A stretch of 8,089 bases of DNA from an uncultured Ruminococcus sp. (GTDB taxonomy: Bacteria; Bacillota; Clostridia; Oscillospirales; Acutalibacteraceae): the NCBI GenBank assembly GCA_902766305.1, contig CACXDE010000130.1, forward strand, positions 1 through 8,089, in the 5' to 3' direction. Of the stretch, positions 1 to 5,800 are shown one piece after another. The translations under genes and the position numbers were made by a program. Position 1 is the first letter of the stretch. Every line of letters starts with the position of its first letter. Below the pieces are notes generated by a model that searched no databases, was not told the DNA's origin, and saw only the letters and a program-made list of their open reading frames with translations.

Positions 1-20
1 GTTCATAAAGAAGACTGACT

Positions 21-38
21 CACTGCCGTAAGGCAGTG
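21..38. terminator. GC-rich hairpin, possible terminator of the minus-strand operon
   Basis: CACTGCC and GGCAGTG form a perfect 7-bp stem (8 bp with the flanking T-A pair) around a 4-base loop, GTAA on the plus strand. It lies 90 bases past the stop codon of the minus-strand gene at 128-730. On the minus strand the hairpin is followed by AGTCAGTCTTCTTT, which is T-rich but has no clean T run. On the plus strand it is followed by AACTTTATAATTT. It could end transcripts from either side, including a gene left of the window. The weak T tract keeps confidence moderate. Confidence 0.45.
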
Positions 39-41
39 AAC

Positions 42-63
42 TTTATAATTTGCAAATTATAAA
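42..63. repeat. 22-bp perfect AT-rich palindrome
   Basis: The half-site TTTATAATTTG is followed immediately by its exact reverse complement, with no spacer. The palindrome sits 3 bp from the GC hairpin at 21-38. A zero-loop palindrome of this composition suits a dimeric DNA-binding protein better than an RNA hairpin, but it could also be part of a compound terminator. No gene start is visible next to it inside the window, so its target is unknown. Confidence 0.5.
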
Positions 64-127
64 AATAATAGCTTTTACATCGTATATACATGGTAATAAT
101 ACGCTTTCTTAGTGCGACAGCCCATAA

Positions 128-730
128 TTAGTTGTTTACCATAAGTCCCAGCAAAACACCCGTCAGCAATATCATTACCACACCGGTAAGGATAAGAAAA
201 GCACGGCAGAATGAACGCAGATTTTTGTTTGCTGATTTGTCCATACTTACAAACACTGCCGCCGCAATATTTACAAATGGTATCAGCATAAGCAGCTCTG
301 TAAGCAAAGCCTGTCTTGTTTCCATAGGCTTGCAGGATTCTTCGTATGCCGATTCGGGAAGAAACGAAAGCTCGTATGAGGCTTCCCTTGCAGACGACAA
401 TACATGATCCTTACGCCGTACAGCCTGCCTGTCAAGCCTGTACCTTGTATTTTCATCAAAGTTGCGGCGGAATGGAGGACGGGCAAGAGCTTCTAACTCG
501 GATACCGTTTTTTCTTTTATATACAGCTCCTCCGCAATCTCATAGATAAGTCCGAAGCCCTTTTCACTGACATCATTTCCGCTTTTTGCGTCTGAGGTGA
601 ATCCTTCCGGCAGGTCTTTCTTCTCTTTTGCTTTTACTTCTGAATAGCCGCTTATGTCATTATCTGCTATACCGATATATTCCACAAGAGCATCTGTTCC
701 GGCTTTGTTTTTTATTGCAGCATTGTTCAA
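128..730 (-). CDS. Hypothetical protein with C-terminal two-helix membrane hairpin
   Basis: I do not recognise this 200-residue protein. Residues 1-60 are polar and charged (KAKEKKDLPEGF at 34-44). Residues 60-110 hold a short helix-like stretch (LIYEIAEELYIKEKTVSELE) and then an arginine-rich segment (RPPFRRNFDENTRYRLDRQ, then VRRK). Residues 141-162 and 173-197 are two hydrophobic segments separated by a short K/N/R loop, so they probably form a transmembrane hairpin with the long N-terminal part on the same side as the C-terminus, likely cytoplasmic. The start is TTG at 730: an in-frame TGA lies three codons upstream, no in-frame ATG occurs until residue 136, and GGAG lies 10 bases before the TTG. 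The gene starts 36 bp after the DUF1015 stop codon on the same strand, so the two are probably co-transcribed. No signal peptide or catalytic motif is visible. That it is a real gene is likely; its function is unknown. Confidence 0.72.
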   Translation of the reverse strand: MNNAAIKNKAGTDALVEYIGIADNDISGYSEVKAKEKKDLPEGFTSDAKSGNDVSEKGFGLIYEIAEELYIKEKTVSELEALARPPFRRNFDENTRYRLDRQAVRRKDHVLSSAREASYELSFLPESAYEESCKPMETRQALLTELLMLIPFVNIAAAVFVSMDKSANKNLRSFCRAFLILTGVVMILLTGVLLGLMVNN

Positions 731-740
731 TTCTGATCAT

Positions 741-744
741 CTCC
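741..744 (-). promoter_or_regulatory. Ribosome binding site supporting a TTG start
   Basis: On the minus strand GGAG precedes the TTG at 730 by 10 bases. Two nearby ATGs (746-744 and 740-738) are out of frame with the protein, so this site supports the TTG start. The site lies inside the short gap after the upstream gene. Confidence 0.5.
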
Positions 745-766
745 ATGCTTATTTATGCAGGCATTT

Positions 767-2038
767 TCAGAACTTATTCATTACAAGACCTGTAATGAGC
801 TTGGGATAAAAATATGTAGATTTCTGGGGCATTTTCTCTCCGGCAGCAGCTACGTCTCTTATTTCTTCGACACGTGTAGGATTAAGTATAAATGCGCACT
901 GAGCTTTACCGCTGTCAACGCTGTCAAGAGCCTCCTCTGTCTTTTTGACATAAGTAAGGTTTATCTGTTTAGCCATATTTTCAGCGTCTATGCCGAATAT
1001 TCTTTCAAGCACAAGTGTATGAAGAACGGATACATCAAGACCGCAGTAGCTGTCACTCTTATCCGGCAGCAGCTTTTTCACCGCTGTCATATCACGGAGT
1101 TTCAGCAAATAGTATTCATTCCTGCCGCAGTAAAAAGCAAATGATTTGTTTCCTTTGTCGTATTCATCAGAAAGCTTCTCTTCTATTGTATTTTTACCGC
1201 TAAGTTTTTCTATGTCAAAGTATTCGCCGCATTTTTCAATTATAGTGCTTTCATCAAAATCTGAAAGATCTCTGACTATGCGGTGTGTCGGAAGTACAAG
1301 AAGTCCCGGATGCTCCATATCAACAAGCATCATCATTATATAACCCTTGCTTTCCTTTGCTGTACCGTTTTCACGGCAATAGTTTCTGAAATTGAGAGCT
1401 GTCTCATAGCGGTGGTGTCCGTCTGCAATATACAGCTTTTTATCTGCAAAAGCATTACATATACTGCGTATCTCATTTTCATTTGTTATTGCCCACAGTT
1501 TGTGAGTAACGCCCTCACCGTCTGTCAGTTCGCTCAACGGAGCTTCGCTGCTGCACTTTTCAAGCATTTTTGTAATGTCATGCTCAGGATCATTATATAA
1601 TGAATATACCTGGCTGAAATTACAATCGGTTGCTTTCATCAGATTAAACCTGTCTTCCTTTGCTTTGGAAAGGGTTTCCTCATGTGGAAGTATTATTCCC
1701 TTTGAAAATTCCTCGATCTTAACTCTGACGATACATCCCTTAAAGCTCCTGGTAGTTCCGCCCACTGTAAAAGCTTCCTCATAAACATAAATGCTTTCAG
1801 CACTGTCCTGTCTGAGTATGCCTTTGTTCAGAAATTCCTCAAGTGTTTTCCCTGCCTGCATATAAGGGTCTTCACCCTTCGGAAGTTCAAGTCTTATTAT
1901 GTTGTTTTCGTTTTTCTGAAGATAAGAAAGTCTTTGTTCCTCACTTATGATGTCATACGGAGGACATACCAGATCCTCGATCCTGCCCGCTTTTTCCGGG
2001 TCAAATCTTAATCCTCTGAACGGTCTGATCTCTGCCAT
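767..2038 (-). CDS. DUF1015 family protein
   Basis: This 423-residue protein is a full-length DUF1015 member. Numbered from the TTG at 2041, family landmarks are VCPPYDII at 25-32, ILPHEETLSKAKEDRFNL at 117-134, ADGHHRYETAL at 206-216, LPTHR at 250-254, LDVSVLH at 335-341, CAFILNPT at 382-389 and a C-terminal MPQKSTYFYPK at 404-414. It has no signal peptide or membrane segment, so it should be cytoplasmic. The DGHHR motif resembles that of ParB/sulfiredoxin-like folds. By inference only, this could mean a nucleotide-dependent small-molecule enzyme such as a free-serine kinase. Family members often lie beside serine biosynthesis genes, but none is visible here. The ATG at 2038 is preferred over the TTG at 2041 because AAGGAG lies 8 bases before the ATG and only 5 before the TTG. 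The gene is first in a minus-strand operon with the 200-residue gene and has its own sigma-A promoter. Family assignment is firm; biochemical role is not. Confidence 0.93.
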   Translation of the reverse strand: MAEIRPFRGLRFDPEKAGRIEDLVCPPYDIISEEQRLSYLQKNENNIIRLELPKGEDPYMQAGKTLEEFLNKGILRQDSAESIYVYEEAFTVGGTTRSFKGCIVRVKIEEFSKGIILPHEETLSKAKEDRFNLMKATDCNFSQVYSLYNDPEHDITKMLEKCSSEAPLSELTDGEGVTHKLWAITNENEIRSICNAFADKKLYIADGHHRYETALNFRNYCRENGTAKESKGYIMMMLVDMEHPGLLVLPTHRIVRDLSDFDESTIIEKCGEYFDIEKLSGKNTIEEKLSDEYDKGNKSFAFYCGRNEYYLLKLRDMTAVKKLLPDKSDSYCGLDVSVLHTLVLERIFGIDAENMAKQINLTYVKKTEEALDSVDSGKAQCAFILNPTRVEEIRDVAAAGEKMPQKSTYFYPKLITGLVMNKF

Positions 2039-2046
2039 CAAATATT

Positions 2047-2052
2047 CTCCTT
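2047..2052 (-). promoter_or_regulatory. Ribosome binding site of the DUF1015 gene
   Basis: AAGGAG on the minus strand lies 8 bases before the ATG at 2038. This spacing decides in favour of that ATG over the adjacent in-frame TTG at 2041. Confidence 0.8.
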
Positions 2053-2067
2053 TATTTCTTTTAATTT

Positions 2068-2086
2068 CCGCTTGACGAAACAGCGG
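2068..2086. repeat. Inverted repeat in the DUF1015 leader
   Basis: CCGCT (2068-2072) and AGCGG (2082-2086) are inverted around a 9-base spacer. They lie just downstream of the expected transcription start of the DUF1015 promoter. This could be a small leader hairpin or an operator half-site pair. At 5 bp per arm, chance is a real possibility. Confidence 0.3.
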
Positions 2087-2095
2087 TCATAGTAT

Positions 2096-2124
2096 ATTTT
2101 AAGTGCAAATAAGATCAATGTCAA
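2096..2124 (-). promoter_or_regulatory. Sigma-A promoter for the DUF1015 operon
   Basis: On the minus strand a consensus -35 TTGACA (2124-2119) is followed by a 17-bp spacer and a -10 TAAAAT (2101-2096). Transcription would start near 2089, giving a leader of about 50 bases before the ATG at 2038. This is 11 of 12 consensus bases with ideal spacing. Confidence 0.82.
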
Positions 2125-2149
2125 CCGTTTCATAAGGAATTATATCATA

Positions 2150-2178
2150 TTGTCAAAAAAAAATTTGTCTTATTTTAT
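2150..2178 (+). promoter_or_regulatory. Weak candidate promoter for the VanZ-like gene
   Basis: TTGTCA at 2150-2155 is a good -35 match. It is followed after 17 bp by TTTTAT (2173-2178), a poor -10, across a 9-A run. It is the best candidate I can find between the divergent gene and the VanZ-like start, and other weak -10-like sequences lie nearby. Confidence 0.3.
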
Positions 2179-2208
2179 CGTATGTCACAATTTTTTCTTA
2201 TATCTGAT

Positions 2209-2214
2209 AAGGAG
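2209..2214 (+). promoter_or_regulatory. Ribosome binding site that fixes the VanZ-like start
   Basis: AAGGAG is followed after 7 bases by the ATG at 2222. This supports the 190-residue form and argues against the in-frame TTG at 2150, which would add 24 residues. Confidence 0.8.
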
Positions 2215-2221
2215 TTTTTAT

Positions 2222-2794
2222 ATGATAACCGAAATCTATCCTGTTACAGCCGGGATTATAATAATGATAATCGCAATAATAATTATGAAGAAAATGAAGT
2301 TAACACTGTATCAGGTTATTCTTATAGAACTATCAATCCTGTATTTAACAGGTGTCATCTGTGCCACATTCTTCCCTATGGATTATGCACACAAGGTACA
2401 TGAGGGATATGAAATACTTGGTCATACACTTCTGCTGACACCGTTTGCTATGATAACGCACCAGATACAGAGTTATAATCTTTTTGTTGTAATGGTTCAG
2501 GTAGGCGGAAACGTTTTTATGACAGTCCCACTTGGCATTCTGCTTCCGATGCTGATGCCCGGCAGAAAAAAATGGTTCTATCCGCTGGTATTTTTTGGCT
2601 TTACATTCGCTATAGAAGCAATGCAGCTGCTTACCGGCGCATTGCTTGGAACATTCTACAGAACAGCTGATATTGATGATATAATACTGAACTTTACAGG
2701 CGCAATGATAGGTCTGCTTATTTTCAAGATATGTACAAAGCTGAAAGAACGTACAGGCAAAAAAACAAACAAAGATAACCCAAACACAAAATAA
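2222..2794 (+). CDS. VanZ-like family integral membrane protein
   Basis: This 190-residue protein belongs to the VanZ-like family, named after the teicoplanin-resistance protein of Tn1546. Most chromosomal relatives have no proven function, and resistance should not be assumed. Predicted membrane segments lie near residues 6-22, 30-50, 87-111, 118-138 and 153-172. Family landmarks are PMDY (52-55) with GHTLLLTPF (67-75), NVFMTVPLGILLP (97-109), E132 and Q135 in IEAMQ, and the C-terminal signature YRTADIDDIILNFTGAMIG (146-164), whose R147, D150, D152, N157, G160 and G164 match the conserved pattern. The tail after 172 is lysine-rich and hydrophilic. The ATG is chosen for its AAGGAG at 7 bases. 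The gene stands alone, divergent from the DUF1015 operon and convergent with the LRR gene. It ends in a strong shared terminator, so it is probably monocistronic. Family call is confident from the C-terminal signature; substrate is unknown. Confidence 0.88.
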   Translation: MITEIYPVTAGIIIMIIAIIIMKKMKLTLYQVILIELSILYLTGVICATFFPMDYAHKVHEGYEILGHTLLLTPFAMITHQIQSYNLFVVMVQVGGNVFMTVPLGILLPMLMPGRKKWFYPLVFFGFTFAIEAMQLLTGALLGTFYRTADIDDIILNFTGAMIGLLIFKICTKLKERTGKKTNKDNPNTK

Positions 2795-2813
2795 TACAAA
2801 ACTGAGTTCAAAA

Positions 2814-2852
2814 TTTGCCCCTTCTAAACCCAAAAGGTTTTGAAGGGGCAAA
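2814..2852. terminator. Bidirectional intrinsic terminator between convergent genes
   Basis: TTTGCCCCTTC (2814-2824) pairs perfectly with GAAGGGGCAAA (2842-2852). After one T-T mismatch, AAACC (2826-2830) pairs with GGTTT (2836-2840), leaving a 5-base loop. The stem is therefore 11 bp plus 5 bp. The plus-strand copy is followed by CTTTATTATC; the minus-strand copy continues into TTTTGAACTCAGTTTTG. It lies 19 bases after the VanZ-like stop and 36 bases after the LRR stop, so it can serve both. Confidence 0.9.
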
Positions 2853-2888
2853 CTTTATTATCAGACTTTCTAAAAAGAGCCGGCTATA

Positions 2889-5800
2889 TCAATTGTAAAA
2901 ATAATCCTCAGCTGCCTGACTGTAAAGAACCAATGCTCTCATAAGATTGCAAAGCCTTGTTTTGCTGCTGTTGCCTTCATACATACTCAGAGCAGAATAT
3001 GCGTATGACAAAGCACTCACTTCTATATTTCCTCCGTACTTGCCGTCGTCACTATCTACATACAGATAGCGGATTTCTGACAATTCGTTGGCATAAATAT
3101 CATCAAGCTCAAAATAATACAAACCATCCTCTGACTCTTTGAGTCCATGGTATCCGTTACTGCCGTTAGCATACATATCAGGCTTGCTGTCCGCCTTATA
3201 ATAAACAAGAATCTTCGTAGCAGACCTCAACACAAGAGAATAGCCTGCAAGCTCTGTACCATTTCCCAATGTTTTCGGTAATACGGGCTTATAAGCTTCA
3301 AGAGAATCAGCAGTTACAGAGGATACATCATGCTTATCAAGACCAAGGTTTTCAGCCTTATATCCGAAATAATCCTGCGCATACAGACCGTATGTTTCCA
3401 GTGCTTTTACAAGATTCACAAGTCTATCCGAATAGGTGTCCTCATCAGCATTCTTGACATTATTGATATAGTCAATTACAGCATATTCAAATGAAGTGCC
3501 GATAACCTCTCCTTTGGAATTATACAGCTCTGCTGCCTTGCCGCTGCCATCGTAAAGCTCGATAGTAACACGGTCGTGAAGCTCCTTTGCCGCAATATCA
3601 TATTTGAATTTATAGCCGTTCGAGGTTTCTGCCGCCTCTGAAACAGGTACATTTACAGAATTGCCGTTCGCAGTAAACTTCACATACGCACCCTCATCGT
3701 TCAGAATGTCATCAGTAAGTCTTGTGTAGAAATTCAGACGAATCAGACCTTCAAGGCTCAGAGAAGCACTGCTCAGTGTATTATTTTCAATAATATACTT
3801 ATCACGCTTTATCGTTGTCACCTGTGAGAAGGCTGAAATATTCGCATAATTGCTGTCACCGGAAATTATAGCTTTATCCGGATCGTCAGCCTTATACCAT
3901 CCGCTGTAACTGGCATTTCCGTTTACCAGGCTGTCATAACCTGGTCTTATGGCGATACCGGACGGCAGCGTAAGTGTTTCAAGCGCATCTGCGCCAGAGA
4001 AGAACCAGGTATTACTGCTGCCAAACGATGAAGCGTTTGAAGCGTCAAACTCCTTAAGCGACTTACAGCCTATGAGAACCTGTGAAAAGCTTGTATATTC
4101 ATAGCTGCTGGTCGAACTCTTTGTTCCGAACATCTTTGCAGATTCCAATGATGAACAGCCGTTATACATTCTATCAATTTTCAGCAGCTTCTGGGACCTG
4201 GTTTTTATTTCCGGATAAACAATTGCTTTCAGAGAACTACAGTTTTCAAACATTGATGCCATAGTTGTCACTGAATCAGTCTCCAGCTCATCCATATCAA
4301 CCTTTTCAAGGGATGTGCAATCCTTGAACAGGTTTGCCATACTTGTAACTGATGATGTTGTCATTCCATTGAGACTTGCTGTTTTCAGTGAAGTACAGCC
4401 CTCTAACAATGCTTCTATTGAAGACACATTCATCTTGCTCTGACTGTTGACAGAGAATGTCTGCAATGCTGTACAGCCCTTGAACATATTTTTCAGAGAA
4501 ACCTTAGTATCAGGATTGGACGCAAGCTTGTCAATGTCTACAGTTTCAAGACCGGTGCAGTTTTCAAACATACTTGTAAAATTCGTGATCTTAGATTCAA
4601 GATCACCGAAGCTTACACTTTTTATACCTGAACAGCCGCTGTACATACTCTCAGCGTTTGTCAGGCTTGTCATGCTGTTAAGAAGAGCAGTATCAATATT
4701 TGTCAGTGACGTACAGCCTGAGAACATTCCTGTTGCATTAGTAATAGTCGATACATCAAAATCGCTCATATCAACAGATTTCAAGGAAGAACAATCCTTG
4801 AACAAATTCTTGACATATGTAACCTTACCAACTGCCTTCGGAGCAAATTTTACTTCCGTAAGGCTTGAACAGCCTTCAAGAAATGATTCGAGATTTTTAA
4901 TTTGAGGCATACTGAATTTGCTCAGGTCAATAGATTCCAGGGACGCACAGCCCTTGAACATTCCCTTTACAGAATAGGACGGATTAGCATTCTCAAAGCC
5001 GCTCAGATCCAAGGATTTCAGTGATTTGCAGTCAGCAAACATACCATCTAACTGAGAAACTTTTGACGCATTTATCTTTCCTAAATTAATCGACGGCAAA
5101 GATTCACATCCGTAAAACACTCTATACATTCCACGTGTATTTTGCGTATCAAATTCTCCTAAATCAAGTTCCGTCAATGCAGAGCAATTCTCGAACATAT
5201 TTGATATAGTAGCGACATTTTTCATATCCATACTGCTGATATCCAGCTTTTTGAGTGATGAACAGTCTTTGAACATACTATCTGTTTCCGTCACATTCTG
5301 CGTATTCAATTTACTGATATCTATTTCAGTGAGGGAAGAACAGCCATTAAACAGACCGTCGAATACCTTTACATTTTCAGTATTCAGCTTTGTAAGATCA
5401 ACAGCTTTCAAAGAAGAACACGCACTGAACATAGATCCTATCTCTGTCAAAGCTCCGCCTGTCATATCAGGCAGCTTTAGTGTTTCAAGATTTTCACACT
5501 TGTAAAACATCAGCCTTGAATTAGTCACCTTAGAAGCATCCAGTCCGGACAAATCAAGAGATTTCATCTTTGCTTCGTTGAACATATAATACATACTTGT
5601 TACTTTTGAGGTATCAAGTCCTGCAAAGTCAATTTCAGCATTTTCTCCGAGACCTGCAAAAACATCCTGCATACTTGTAATCGTTCCCAGATTAATTTTT
5701 CCGGCATTGATCTTTCCGTCAAAGCCTTTCAGGAAATATTTCAGATCAGTAAGTCCTGTAGATTTTTTCCATCCGTTGCCAAGCTTTATTTCAGGTGACG

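Noticed and set aside
755..1144. Plus-strand open frame of 129 codons opposite the DUF1015 gene
   Set aside because: It is a shadow of the conserved DUF1015 coding frame, with no ribosome binding site and cysteine-rich, gene-unlike composition.
2039..2041. TTG at 2041 as the DUF1015 start
   Set aside because: It adds only one residue, and its spacing to AAGGAG is 5 bases against 8 for the ATG at 2038.
2150..2221. TTG start at 2150 adding 24 residues to the VanZ-like protein
   Set aside because: There is no ribosome binding site before it, and the ATG at 2222 has AAGGAG at ideal spacing. TTG at 2150 is more plausibly part of a -35 element.
2222..2794. Reading the VanZ-like gene as a glycopeptide-resistance gene
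   Set aside because: No vanH, vanA, vanX or regulator genes are nearby, and the VanZ-like family is widespread in chromosomes of susceptible bacteria.
2345..2851. Minus-strand open frame of 168 codons under the VanZ-like gene
   Set aside because: It is antisense to a recognisable VanZ-like protein, runs through the terminator and is rich in Cys, His and Tyr with no family resemblance.
4447..4905. Plus-strand open frame of 152 codons opposite the LRR gene, and similar shorter ones at 3269-3457, 5251-5505 and 6619-6885
   Set aside because: They are antisense shadows of the repetitive LRR coding sequence. Their composition mirrors the repeats, and the minus-strand frame is intact with signal peptide, ribosome binding site and promoter.
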